Assembly (NCBI RefSeq): GCF_000633595.2
Contig: NZ_JIBU02000004.1
Coordinates: 124,001 to 188,000 of the forward strand
DNA: 64,000 nucleotides
Reading direction: 5' to 3'
Source of the DNA: Clostridium drakei
Lineage (GTDB): Bacteria > Bacillota > Clostridia > Clostridiales > Clostridiaceae
Shown: in pieces, positions 55,933-64,000 of the stretch
Layout: each line of letters begins with the position of its first letter
How positions within the stretch are numbered: the stretch's first letter is position 1
The notes under the pieces: model-generated
The model's input: only the letters and a program-made list of their open reading frames with translations
Databases searched by the model: none
What the model was told of the DNA's origin: nothing
Program-made: the position numbers and the translations under genes

Positions 55933-57366
55933 TTACTTTTGCAACATTGATTTTTTCTTATATTTTATTCTCTTTCTTACAAAAGTAGATGGATCTATAC
56001 CTAATTCATTAGCTGCTGCTCTAACATTTCCATGCTTTTCAAAGGCATTCTTCATAAGTCTAACTTCTAAATTTTCAATTGCTTCCTTTAACGTACAATT
56101 TCTATCATCAATATTGAAATTTGAATTATTATCCTTTATTGGTAAATCACTTCTAATTATCTTATTATCAGAACTCATGATTATAACTCTTTCTATTATA
56201 TTTTTTAGTTCTCTAACATTTCCTGGCCATTTATATTTTTTTAACTGCTGCATAGCTCCTTCTGTAATGCTTTTATTGAAGTTATACTTTTTATTAAATT
56301 TATTAAGGAAATGTACTATCAAAGGTTCAATATCATTTTTTCTTTCCCTAAGAGGTATAATTGTAATAGGCACAACATTTAATCTATAGTACAAATCCTC
56401 TCTAAAAGTTTTTTTACTTACCATATCTTCTAAATTTCTATTAGTAGCGGCAATGACTCTTACATTAACTTTAGTTGTCTTTATTGAACCTACTCTCTTA
56501 ATCTCACCTTCTTGGAGAACTCTAAGTAGTTTTACCTGCATATCTAATGGTAATTCCCCAACCTCATCTAAAAAAATAGTACCACTATCAGCCAGTTCAA
56601 AAAGACCAATTTTCCCTTCCTTACTTGCACCTGTAAAAGCCCCTTTTTCATATCCAAAAAGCTCTGATTCTATAAGATTCTCAGGTATAGCACCACAATT
56701 TACCTTTATAAAACCTTTATTACTTCTACTACTGTTTTTGTGTATATATTTAGATATTTCCTCTTTTCCTACTCCAGTTTCTCCAAGCAAAAGTACTGTA
56801 GTGTCTACGTTAGCAACCTTTTTACACATAGTCAAAATTTTTAACATATTTTCATCTTCAGCAACAATATCTGAAAAATTCAAAAGCTGTCTTCTCATCG
56901 CTTCTACTTGAGAATAATATTTTTGTGCTAGATTTTCTTTCTTATCTAATTGTTCTTTTAACTCATATAAATCTGTAACATCTCTTACATTAGTAACTAC
57001 CATAACTATATTAGCTTCTTCATCAAAAATAGGGTTACTAGACACCAATACTTTCTTTCCTGTTTTAAATTTTTGTTCAATTGTTATACTTTTCTTGGTC
57101 TTTAATACCATAAGTGTAGCTGATTTTGATATATATCCGTTTTTCTCAATCTCAATCATATTGTTCCATAGCATTTCTTCTTTTTTCATTCCTGTAATTT
57201 TTTCATAGGCACTGTTTAAGAATATAGTATTTGCTTGTCCATCTGTTATGTATATTCCATCATAAGAGCATTCAATTATATTGTACAAACTCTTTATTCT
57301 TAGCTTTAAAGTTTCATCATCACCATTTAATAACTCACTGAAATTTAATAAATTCCTGTTTTCCAT
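55933..57366 (-). CDS. Sigma-54-dependent transcriptional activator (PAS-AAA-HTH)
   Basis: A 477-residue activator: PAS (about 22-130; YDGIYITDGQANTIFLNSAY), AAA+ (about 165-395) with Walker A GETGVGKE, canonical GAFTGA loop, Walker B IFLDEVGELP, and a Fis-type HTH (VRAAANELGIDPSTFVRKR). AAGGAAGG precedes the ATG. It lies directly upstream of the abfD operon and its sigma-54 promoter, and so is its probable activator. It is related to, but distinct from, the activator at 47188. Confidence 0.93.
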   Translation of the reverse strand: MENRNLLNFSELLNGDDETLKLRIKSLYNIIECSYDGIYITDGQANTIFLNSAYEKITGMKKEEMLWNNMIEIEKNGYISKSATLMVLKTKKSITIEQKFKTGKKVLVSSNPIFDEEANIVMVVTNVRDVTDLYELKEQLDKKENLAQKYYSQVEAMRRQLLNFSDIVAEDENMLKILTMCKKVANVDTTVLLLGETGVGKEEISKYIHKNSSRSNKGFIKVNCGAIPENLIESELFGYEKGAFTGASKEGKIGLFELADSGTIFLDEVGELPLDMQVKLLRVLQEGEIKRVGSIKTTKVNVRVIAATNRNLEDMVSKKTFREDLYYRLNVVPITIIPLRERKNDIEPLIVHFLNKFNKKYNFNKSITEGAMQQLKKYKWPGNVRELKNIIERVIIMSSDNKIIRSDLPIKDNNSNFNIDDRNCTLKEAIENLEVRLMKNAFEKHGNVRAAANELGIDPSTFVRKRIKYKKKSMLQK

Positions 57367-57484
57367 AGAATTACCTTCCTTCCATTTTGTTAAAAAACCT
57401 ACAATTAATGATATTATACTACAACTTTAAAACAAGTGTCATAATTATTAAAATTCAGAAAATCTTTCAACACAAAATTTAAAA

Positions 57485-57533
57485 AACTATACATAAATTA
57501 AAGCTAAAAATTTAACTTTAATTTTGTATAGTT
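57485..57533 (-). terminator. Terminator of the ACP-ligase-LuxE-LuxC operon
   Basis: AACTATACATAAATTAAAG pairs with CTTTAATTTTGTATAGTT (one bulge); on the minus strand it is followed by TTTTTTAAATTTT. It lies 24 bp after the LuxC-like gene. Confidence 0.8.
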
Positions 57534-57557
57534 CATTATATATATATTATCATCTTT

Positions 57558-58850
57558 CTAATTAGTATTAACTGCACACCATCTCACAAGTTCATTTATT
57601 ACGAAATATCCATCCCACGGATAATCATATATATTCATCAATCCAACACTTACGACCCTATCTGCTCCCAATGGCGTTACAAGTTCTCCAAACTGTACCA
57701 TTTTATTTTTATCTTTGAAAGCTACACCTATAGTTTGTATTCTATTTGTGATTAAATTTTTTATATCAAATACACTTTCTATTTCTTTTACGAACAAACA
57801 TCTTCCACCTAGAGGTTCCTCCAAACTTATTTCATTATTTATTAAAATTGTATAATCAAGACCTTTACTACAATATAAATTCTTATTTAGACTAAGACTA
57901 TATTGACCTCTTGTATTTATAATTTTCGAAGAAGTACTTTCATCTAAAATATTAGGATATCTCTTATTCAATTTTTCAAAACTGCTGCATAACTTTTTCA
58001 TAGTTTCATCTAAAGGTATTTTACTTTTTTCTATAAATAGTACTTGAGGTGATGTACATGCCTTTTGTTCAAAGACAGCCACATCTTTTACAAATCTATC
58101 CATATAATTACTGCAATCTTTACTTTCTATTACACCTTTATCAAAAACAGCAAAAGAATATTTAGGTCCAAAAATAACATCTTTACAAGTAGTTTTCTTT
58201 TGCAAGCTGCTAATAACATTTACTGCTTGTTCTCCTCCCCATATTATTCTTATATCAGCTGCTCTGGACATATTTTCATTTAACAATTTATCGCTGCTGT
58301 TAAAGTATACAAGCGAAATATTCTTCAATATATCTTTTGAAGAATATTTCTTAGAATTGCATTCTATTTCTATGTCTTTTAAAGGCTCCATCAGTTTTAG
58401 CACTAACTTGATGTTAGCCTTAGGAACTCTTACAATATTAGAGTTTTTAGCTATTATTGCTTGAAAGATTGAATAAAACATAAGTGTAGGTACATTTCCT
58501 GCTATCCAATGGCAAGCAATTCCTCGTCCTTGTGCTTTAATAAACTTACCATTTCCCTTTTCAATAAATTTATCTAAATAACTTTTATCTCCTAAACTAT
58601 CATTTATCAATTTATCAATGTTTTTTCTTTTAAAATAGAAAGAAAGGAATGCTGCTCCTTCTATTTTTAAAATATCTTTATTTAAACATATTTTTTTACT
58701 ATACTCATCTAACAACAAAATAATAACTTCTATTGGTATATCCCTTAACAAATTTAAGTTATTTTTTAGTGAAGAATATATATTATCTAAGTTATTAAAT
58801 TTTATTCCTTCATTATATATTTTTCCATTTAATGAATAACAAGTTATCAT
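57558..58850 (-). CDS. LuxC-like acyl-CoA/acyl-protein reductase
   Basis: A 430-residue aldehyde-dehydrogenase-fold reductase of the LuxC family, which reduces an activated acyl group to an aldehyde with NADPH. The catalytic Cys265 is in VFEQKACTSPQVLF; GRGIACHWIAGNVPTL and FGPKYSFAVFD are other LuxC features. The start codon overlaps the LuxE-like stop (ATGA). No luciferase genes are near, so the role is not light production. The aldehyde may be an end product, be reduced further or be used for a modification. Confidence 0.87.
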   Translation of the reverse strand: MITCYSLNGKIYNEGIKFNNLDNIYSSLKNNLNLLRDIPIEVIILLLDEYSKKICLNKDILKIEGAAFLSFYFKRKNIDKLINDSLGDKSYLDKFIEKGNGKFIKAQGRGIACHWIAGNVPTLMFYSIFQAIIAKNSNIVRVPKANIKLVLKLMEPLKDIEIECNSKKYSSKDILKNISLVYFNSSDKLLNENMSRAADIRIIWGGEQAVNVISSLQKKTTCKDVIFGPKYSFAVFDKGVIESKDCSNYMDRFVKDVAVFEQKACTSPQVLFIEKSKIPLDETMKKLCSSFEKLNKRYPNILDESTSSKIINTRGQYSLSLNKNLYCSKGLDYTILINNEISLEEPLGGRCLFVKEIESVFDIKNLITNRIQTIGVAFKDKNKMVQFGELVTPLGADRVVSVGLMNIYDYPWDGYFVINELVRWCAVNTN

Positions 58851-59959
58851 TTAATATTTTCCCTTTCTGCAAAAGTATCTCCGCATCCTCTAGTTTCAGC
58901 TTTCTCTACTCTGGATTTGAACTTAAAATATTTACCTTTTCTTCCGCATTTACAACTATCTATGCCAACTAATTCTCCTATATCTTCTGTTAAAATAGCT
59001 TGAGATGGATAGCTTGATCCTAAAATACTCATAACTTCTATAATTCCCTGTTCACCAGGCTTAACTTCCTCTAAACTATTAATATCTCTTATTATAACCT
59101 CTGCAAAATCTGGAACATGCTTATGTCCATATTCACAATCTACAAAAACAACTCCTACTTGTTCTACCATTCCATAGAAATCTATTATGTTTCTCATGTT
59201 AGTACCAAATACTTTTGCTGTTCTCCTCATAAATTCTTCTTTCTGAACCTTTTCAGAATTAAGCCTTTTCCAGCCTCCACTATGTAAAAGCTTTAAGTTA
59301 GGTAAAGATAAATTAATCCCTTTTTCTTCTAAAACTTTCACAAATTTAGACCATATTATATAAGTAAAACCATACACCAAAATTTCTCTATCTTTATAGG
59401 TACTTTCAAATTCTTTAAGTTTATCTATATTTAATTTTAAATTGTCATTACATTTTTCCATTACATAAGTTATCTTGCTTGCAAAACTGCTCACACCTCT
59501 TATGGCTGCACCTCTAGCGGTCAAAACACCACTTTGTCCATTTATATTCTTGTCATCTATAATAAGCATAGGTCTTCTTTTTGTTCCTAAAAAACTTACC
59601 AAGGTAGATATTAATCCTTGAGTTTGATGTAAAGATGTAGTTTTATCTAAGTATATTTTACTAGGTTTTCCAGTTGTTGTAGCACTGGAATTTAATATTC
59701 TTATTACATCTTCCTTAGAACAAATTGAAAGATCAAACTCTTTAAACATATTAACAGGTATAAATGGAACTTCTTCTAATTTAGAAATTTTAGAAATATC
59801 TATCCCGCTCTTTTTATACATAGCTCTTAAATTAGAATTTATACTAAAATTTTCTAATTGTTCTTTTATAATTTTTAATAACTTTTCTTCTTTGTCATTT
59901 TGAGATATTTCAAATTGATTAGCTAATACAATATCCTGTATAAAATCTTTGTTAATCAT
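58847..59959 (-). CDS. LuxE-like acyl-protein synthetase
   Basis: A 370-residue member of the LuxE acyl-protein synthetase family, which activates a fatty acid with ATP and passes it, via its own Cys, to LuxC. The AMP-binding loop SSATTTGKPSKIYLD is clear. Near the C-terminus Cys359 in TRGCGDTF is the likely acyl-carrying Cys by position, and four more Cys in DSCKCGRK and IVDCEY-like segments are present. It overlaps the ligase gene by 8 bases and the LuxC gene by 4. Confidence 0.85.
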   Translation of the reverse strand: MINKDFIQDIVLANQFEISQNDKEEKLLKIIKEQLENFSINSNLRAMYKKSGIDISKISKLEEVPFIPVNMFKEFDLSICSKEDVIRILNSSATTTGKPSKIYLDKTTSLHQTQGLISTLVSFLGTKRRPMLIIDDKNINGQSGVLTARGAAIRGVSSFASKITYVMEKCNDNLKLNIDKLKEFESTYKDREILVYGFTYIIWSKFVKVLEEKGINLSLPNLKLLHSGGWKRLNSEKVQKEEFMRRTAKVFGTNMRNIIDFYGMVEQVGVVFVDCEYGHKHVPDFAEVIIRDINSLEEVKPGEQGIIEVMSILGSSYPSQAILTEDIGELVGIDSCKCGRKGKYFKFKSRVEKAETRGCGDTFAERENIK

Positions 59960-61460
59960 AACGCCGCGTCTCCCGCTTTTCCTTATCTTTTAAAACCTTT
60001 AATAAAACTTTCCCAGAAGAATTTTTAGGTAGTGTATCTAAAAATTCTACATATTTAGGCACCTTATATTTTGGCAACTTATTTTTACAATAATCAACTA
60101 TAAATTTGAAATCTAAGCTAACTTCCTTTGATTTTAATACTACAAAAGCCTTTACTGCTTCTCCAAGCACATCATCTTCTATTCCTATAACTACACACTC
60201 CACTACTTCTGGTATCTTAACTATTAAGTTTTCGATTTCTTTAGGACTTATTCTGTTTCCACCGCTTTTTATTATATTTTTTTCTCTTGATACTATATAC
60301 ACATATCCATCTTCATCAACAGTGGCTAAATCTCCTGTATAAAGTAATCCTGCCTTTATAACTTTTTCAGTACTTTCTTTGTCATTAAAATATCCCTTCA
60401 TTATGTTTTCACCTTTAGCTACTACTTCACCTACTTCACCAGGTTTAACTTCTACCCCATTTTTATTTAATACTTTAATCTCTGTTCCCGGAATTCCTTT
60501 GCCAATAGACCCCAGTTTACTTTTAATTTTAGAAGGTGGAAGATATGATAATCTTGCTGTAGCTTCAGTTTGTCCATACATAATGTAAATATCCACATTT
60601 CTAAGTGTATCGCTTAATTCTTTTATAAAAACTTCCGGTAATCTTCCTCCGGCCTGAGTTATATATCTTAATGAAGGGAATTTACATTCTTTAAAATTTG
60701 TCATTCGAAGTAATATTTGATAAGTACTTGGAACACCTGCAAACCCAGTACATTTGTACTTATTTATATGCTCTACAACACTTTGTGGAAACATAAATTT
60801 ATTGTTTATTACAACAGTACCACCACATCTAAAATGTGTATTAAGCAAAGAAGTTCCATAACAATAGTAAAAAGGAAGTACAACCTCTATAATATCTTTT
60901 TCTGTTAAATTTAAGTAGTCTACTATAGATTCAGTATTATATATTAAATTATAATGTGTAAGCATTACACCCTTAGGCTTATCTGTAGACCCTGAAGTAA
61001 ACATAATTACTGATGTATCTTCTTTTATATTAATGTTGTTGTTTACATCTAATACTCCATTAAATTTAATAGTTTCTAAATCTTTTTCAGTATAAAGCTC
61101 AACATCATCATTAATTATATTCTGTATTTTAGCTTTATACTTTTTCTGTACAAAAACTAGCTTTATTTCTAATATATCAATAATATATTTTATATCTTCA
61201 CTAGAAGTTACAGGATTTATAGGTACACAAATACTTCCACTTTTAATAATTCCAAAATAAGTTGTTATGAAAAATTGACAGTTATCAGATACTATAAGTA
61301 CACTATCTTTCTTATTATATTTTTTTTCAGCTAATAAATTTGTTACACGATTTATATTTATATATATTTCTCTATAGCTTACTTTTGTTTCTTTATCATC
61401 TATTACTGCTGTTTTTTCTAAATTAAAGGACTTTTCAAAAACATAATCCGTAAAGGTCAT
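59952..61460 (-). CDS. AMP-dependent acyl ligase (acyl-CoA/acyl-ACP synthetase)
   Basis: A 502-residue ANL-superfamily enzyme. Core motifs: FTSGSTDKPKGVMLTHYN (P-loop), YGQTEATAR, YTGDLATVDEDGY and the C-terminal catalytic lysine in NSSGKVLLK. It would activate a carboxylic acid as adenylate and load CoA or, given the neighbour, the phosphopantetheine arm of the carrier protein encoded just before. The start overlaps the carrier gene by 4 bases. Confidence 0.9.
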   Translation of the reverse strand: MTFTDYVFEKSFNLEKTAVIDDKETKVSYREIYININRVTNLLAEKKYNKKDSVLIVSDNCQFFITTYFGIIKSGSICVPINPVTSSEDIKYIIDILEIKLVFVQKKYKAKIQNIINDDVELYTEKDLETIKFNGVLDVNNNINIKEDTSVIMFTSGSTDKPKGVMLTHYNLIYNTESIVDYLNLTEKDIIEVVLPFYYCYGTSLLNTHFRCGGTVVINNKFMFPQSVVEHINKYKCTGFAGVPSTYQILLRMTNFKECKFPSLRYITQAGGRLPEVFIKELSDTLRNVDIYIMYGQTEATARLSYLPPSKIKSKLGSIGKGIPGTEIKVLNKNGVEVKPGEVGEVVAKGENIMKGYFNDKESTEKVIKAGLLYTGDLATVDEDGYVYIVSREKNIIKSGGNRISPKEIENLIVKIPEVVECVVIGIEDDVLGEAVKAFVVLKSKEVSLDFKFIVDYCKNKLPKYKVPKYVEFLDTLPKNSSGKVLLKVLKDKEKRETRRYD

Positions 61461-61699
61461 ATTTCAACTCCATATTTTTTTAATATTTTTTTCACATCAC
61501 CTATAGTGTACATTTTTGATATGTCAACTACTTCAAGGTTAATCCCGAATCCTTCTTCTATACCGTTTACAAGCTCTACATGAGCTAAAGAATCCCAATC
61601 TTCTATTTCATCTGGACCCATTTCATCCGTTACTTTCTCTATATTTTTTATATTTAAGGCATCAGAAATTATTTTATTTAACTTCTCCAAATTACTCAT
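61457..61699 (-). CDS. Acyl carrier protein
   Basis: An 80-residue carrier protein. The phosphopantetheine serine is in DWDSLAHVELVN (Ser40 region), followed by the acidic helix II and IDLEVVDISK-like segment. It is not the housekeeping AcpP (motif DSLDTVE). TAGGAGGT precedes ATG 61699. First gene of the four-gene operon, presumably holding the acid while it is processed. Confidence 0.9.
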   Translation of the reverse strand: MSNLEKLNKIISDALNIKNIEKVTDEMGPDEIEDWDSLAHVELVNGIEEGFGINLEVVDISKMYTIGDVKKILKKYGVEI

Positions 61700-62103
61700 A
61701 AAAATTACCTCCTACTATTTGTACATTTTTATAGAAGTATATACGCAATTTTTATACCACAGCACTTAATCATATACATTTCATCCCACTGTTACCGTTG
61801 CTAATACCCCTATGTTCTTCAAGTTAGTTATAAGCACTGCTACACACCCGAATAAGTTCTTCTAATGCTACTAAACTAACAAATGCATCAACATATAATT
61901 CAGCAAAAAGTTAACACTTAAATTTGTTTCTGATGCATTATTACAATTTTATTTTTACTTAACGTTAAATTTATGCCTAAATATCAGATAACCTGTACAT
62001 CCAAAAACATTTACAAATTTCCGTTGATAATATGCATCTTGTTTCTACTTTGCATAAGTAGATAAAAATCAAAAATTTTTAAGAGCTATATTAATATAAA
62101 ACA
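61700..62103. repeat. Intergenic region with decayed copy of the 24.8-kb repeat and a 9-bp dyad
   Basis: No gene. 61783-61871 matches the 24.8-kb element (shared: TTGCTAATACCCC, TTCTTCAAGTT, ATAAGCACTGCTAC, AATAAGTTCTTCTAA) but the CCCC/GGGG hairpin is broken, so the copy is decayed. AAATGCATCA (61881-61890) and TGATGCATTA (61931-61940) are inverted 9-bp copies. The region must include the promoter of the ACP-LuxC operon. Confidence 0.55.
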
Positions 62104-62122
62104 TTACATTAATATAGCTCTT
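62081..62122 (-). terminator. Terminator overlapping the 3' end of the phosphodiesterase gene
   Basis: Perfect 15-bp arms AAGAGCTATATTAAT and ATTAATATAGCTCTT. The gene's stop codon (62104-62106) lies in the loop, so one arm is coding. Confidence 0.85.
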
Positions 62123-62952
62123 AGTTTTTCTGGGTAGTCTGTGATAATTCCGTCAACCCCCATTTTTATAAATTTATTCATATCTTTAACATTGTCTACT
62201 GTCCAAACATGAATTTTTTTATTTCTTCTATGTACTTTATCTATTAACTCTTTGTTGACTTTAGCATTGTTAACACTGTAGAAATCTACATCTTTTAACT
62301 TAAATATATCATCACTATTAGAGCAAGTTATATATCCTATTTGGATTTTAGGATTTAGCTTTTTTACCTTTTGCAAAACTCTGTAATCAAATGAACATAC
62401 CATTGAACTATCTACAACATTGTTATCTTCAATGATCTTAACTACTTTTTCTGGTAGATTAACATCATTTCCATAAGATTTTATTTCTATATCTAATTTT
62501 ATTTTTCCTTTGGTTTTCTTTACTATTTCATCTAATTTGGGGATTTTCTCATCCTTAAATTTTTTAGAGTTACTTCCATAAACACTTAATTCCTCAATGT
62601 TTTTATAATTAGTCTCTTCAACATTTTTATTTAATTTAGAAACTCTTTTCAAATTTTTATCATGCATTAATACAACTACACCATCTTTAGTCTGTTGTAC
62701 ATCCAATTCTGCATAATCAGCTTTATCTTCTACTGAACATAAAATAGAGCTTACTGTATTTTCAGGAGCACGTCTACTACTTCCTCTATGAGCTATTATT
62801 TTAACTGGAACATCAGTTACATAAACCCCAGTACTCTTACTCTTTTGCTGTGAAGCTAATTTAAAACCTGCTAATAAAGATAATAGAAATACAACTATTA
62901 TACTAGTAATCATTAGTATTTCACTTTTTCTATTAATATAATTTATTTTCAT
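62104..62952 (-). CDS. Membrane-anchored glycerophosphodiester phosphodiesterase
   Basis: A 282-residue protein with an N-terminal membrane helix (about 12-32) and a GDPD TIM-barrel domain. IAHRGSSRRAPENT has the catalytic His and metal Glu; AELDVQQTKDGVVVLMHDKNLKR carries the second metal and catalytic His; DGIITDYPEKL closes the fold. It hydrolyses glycerophosphodiesters such as lipid head groups to glycerol 3-phosphate and an alcohol. The anchor places it outside the cell. AGAGGGG precedes the ATG. Confidence 0.92.
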   Translation of the reverse strand: MKINYINRKSEILMITSIIVVFLLSLLAGFKLASQQKSKSTGVYVTDVPVKIIAHRGSSRRAPENTVSSILCSVEDKADYAELDVQQTKDGVVVLMHDKNLKRVSKLNKNVEETNYKNIEELSVYGSNSKKFKDEKIPKLDEIVKKTKGKIKLDIEIKSYGNDVNLPEKVVKIIEDNNVVDSSMVCSFDYRVLQKVKKLNPKIQIGYITCSNSDDIFKLKDVDFYSVNNAKVNKELIDKVHRRNKKIHVWTVDNVKDMNKFIKMGVDGIITDYPEKLRAILM

Positions 62953-63104
62953 ATAATTTAGTCCCCTCTATTTTTAACAAACAATTTACATTCTACTATT
63001 TTAATTATATAATACCATGAACTTATTATATTAATCTTACATAATTCTTAAGAATATCTTAATTTTATTTACATTAATTTTACATTTCAAAATGAATATA
63101 AAAA

Positions 63105-63130
63105 TAAAAGAGGTAAAATTACCCCTTTTA
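63105..63130 (-). terminator. Terminator of the FlxA-like gene
   Basis: TAAAAGAGGTAA pairs with TTACCCCTTTTA (one mismatch, 2-nt loop) and is followed on the minus strand by TTTTTATATT. Confidence 0.75.
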
Positions 63131-63162
63131 CATATAAATAAAACTTTATTATAATCCATCAA

Positions 63163-63540
63163 TTAAGCATATACATCTATTATACTATTACTATTGCTAT
63201 TACTTTTTGATTCATTATTCATACTTTGTACTGATTCTGATTGATTGTTAGATGTTTCAATTAATTTACTTACCTGCTGTGTTTGTTGTGTTTGTTGTGT
63301 TTGCTGTGTTTGCTGAATTTGAGCCTCAATCTGTTGCAATTCAGCCTGCAATGCTTGAATTTTTTGTTGTTTTATCTCTGAGCTATCATTACTTGAATTT
63401 TCTTGCTGTATTTGCTGCTCAATACTAGATCTTTGTTGTTCAAGACTACTACTACTTGAGCTGCTGCTAGTACTACCACTAGATTTTTGGGATGATATTG
63501 CTAAATTTGATGACATTGATGAAACTCCTGAAATACTCAT
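63163..63540 (-). CDS. FlxA-like Gln/Ser-rich small protein
   Basis: A 125-residue protein: Ser-rich start (SGSTSSSSSSSSLEQQ), a coiled coil (IKQQKIQALQAELQQIEAQI), a QTQ tandem run (four units coded by 9-bp repeats), an Asn/Ser-rich region and a C-terminal IDVYA. Size and coiled-coil layout resemble the FlxA-like family, cytoplasmic proteins of unclear role sometimes linked to flagella. GGGGGAAATA precedes the ATG. No signal peptide. Repeat number may vary between strains. Confidence 0.75.
   Translation of the reverse strand: MSISGVSSMSSNLAISSQKSSGSTSSSSSSSSLEQQRSSIEQQIQQENSSNDSSEIKQQKIQALQAELQQIEAQIQQTQQTQQTQQTQQVSKLIETSNNQSESVQSMNNESKSNSNSNSIIDVYA
63274..63309 (-). repeat. Four 9-bp tandem repeats coding QTQ units
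   Basis: Units GCTGTGTTT, GTTGTGTTT, GTTGTGTTT, GCTGTGTTT (plus strand), with a fifth diverged unit GCTGAATTT. They are in frame, so copy-number change would lengthen or shorten the protein by three residues. Confidence 0.8.
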
Positions 63541-63639
63541 AATATATTTCCCCCATTTTGATTGTTATTATTAAGGTATTTTCAGAAAAATATTATAACT
63601 AATCATTTCTCCGAATTTCCATAATTATTCTAATATAAT

Positions 63640-64000
63640 TTATACTTGTAAATTTGTATCTTTTACTTTATCTATCTCAAACCAAAAACTTACCCCATAT
63701 TCAACATTTTCTACACCATAAGCACTCTTATGAAGGTCTTGAATGGCCTTTACTATAGAGAGCCCCAATCCATATCCACCATAGGCTCTTGTTCTTGATT
63801 TATCCACTTTGTAAAAGCTGTTCCATAGCTTTTTAAGTGAATCTTCTGGTATATGCTTTCCAGTATTAAATACATTAACCCTTACTTTATTACTATTAAT
63901 GCTGCTGGTTATTCTTATAATTCTATTTTCATCAACATGATTGATCGCATTATTTATATAATTTGTAAGTACTTGTTCAATTCTTACCATATCTCCATAT
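63640..64000 (-). CDS. Histidine kinase, C-terminal part (cut by window edge)
   Basis: The last 120 or so residues of a sensor kinase. It opens in YGDMVRIEQVLTNYINNAINHV (N-box), then VFNTGKHIPEDSLKKLWNSFYKV, GYGLGLSIVKAIQ (G2 box) and a YGVSFWFEID end. The reading frame is open to the window edge, so the internal ATG at 63990 is not the start. Its regulator is presumably outside the window. Confidence 0.88.
   Translation of the reverse strand, partial: YGDMVRIEQVLTNYINNAINHVDENRIIRITSSINSNKVRVNVFNTGKHIPEDSLKKLWNSFYKVDKSRTRAYGGYGLGLSIVKAIQDLHKSAYGVENVEYGVSFWFEIDKVKDTNLQV

Noticed and set aside
56453-56911. 152-residue plus-strand frame
   Set aside because: Antisense to the AAA+ domain of the second sigma-54 activator.
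57558-61699. Bioluminescence operon
   Set aside because: LuxC and LuxE homologues only; no luxA, luxB or luxD, and the carrier and ligase genes do not belong to lux operons.

Overview
The window is AT-rich DNA from an anaerobic Firmicute, most likely a Clostridium (Clostridiaceae). Indicators are the strong GGAGG-type ribosome sites, frequent TTG starts, sigma-54 control of amino-acid fermentation, a complete 4-aminobutyrate (GABA) to crotonyl-CoA route including the oxygen-sensitive 4-hydroxybutyryl-CoA dehydratase, and an arabinose/phosphoketolase block like those of solventogenic clostridia. I cannot name the species. I saw no rRNA, tRNA, CRISPR array, phage or intact transposase. The first and last genes are cut by the window edges.

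Layout. (1) 1-310: start of a chemoreceptor. (2) 546-7845: a MacAB-type efflux operon, a divergent two-component system, and two uncharacterised proteins sharing a repeated module; three promoters here carry 11-bp tandem repeats that look like response-regulator sites. (3) 8054-13677: chemoreceptor, EAL-HDOD protein, MoaA and a cysteine-desulfurase-like enzyme. (4) 13846-24750: arabinose regulon with aldose epimerase, phosphoketolase, araA, araD, sugar transporter, ribulokinase and AraR. The araB and araD promoters each have an ACGT-centred palindrome in the -35/-10 spacer. (5) 24767-25004: a structured repeat resembling an IS200/IS605-type end, with a decayed partial copy near 61.8 kb. (6) 25015-39260: SurE, AddB without AddA, a polysaccharide deacetylase, a heterodimeric ABC exporter, and a secreted protein followed by an ABC transporter and a second two-component system. 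(7) 39316-43312: a nucleotidyltransferase/phosphomannomutase fusion and a glycosyltransferase.

(8) 43827-57366: the GABA fermentation regulon. It has an APC permease, GabT, 4-hydroxybutyrate dehydrogenase, an NCS2-type permease, 4-hydroxybutyrate CoA-transferase, a small Cys-rich protein, an Nfu-type Fe-S protein and 4-hydroxybutyryl-CoA dehydratase. Two sigma-54 activators flank the structural genes. Three near-consensus sigma-54 promoters lie before gabT, the dehydrogenase and the dehydratase operon, and a shared dyad before the first two is a candidate activator site. Together they would convert GABA to succinate semialdehyde, 4-hydroxybutyrate, 4-hydroxybutyryl-CoA and crotonyl-CoA, feeding butyrate formation.

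(9) 57558-61699: a tightly overlapping four-gene operon of acyl carrier protein, AMP-dependent ligase, LuxE-like acyl-protein synthetase and LuxC-like acyl reductase, with no luciferase genes. It looks like a dedicated acid-to-aldehyde module of unknown product and is the best candidate for an undescribed system. (10) 62104-64000: a glycerophosphodiester phosphodiesterase, a Gln/Ser-rich FlxA-like protein and the C-terminal part of a histidine kinase.
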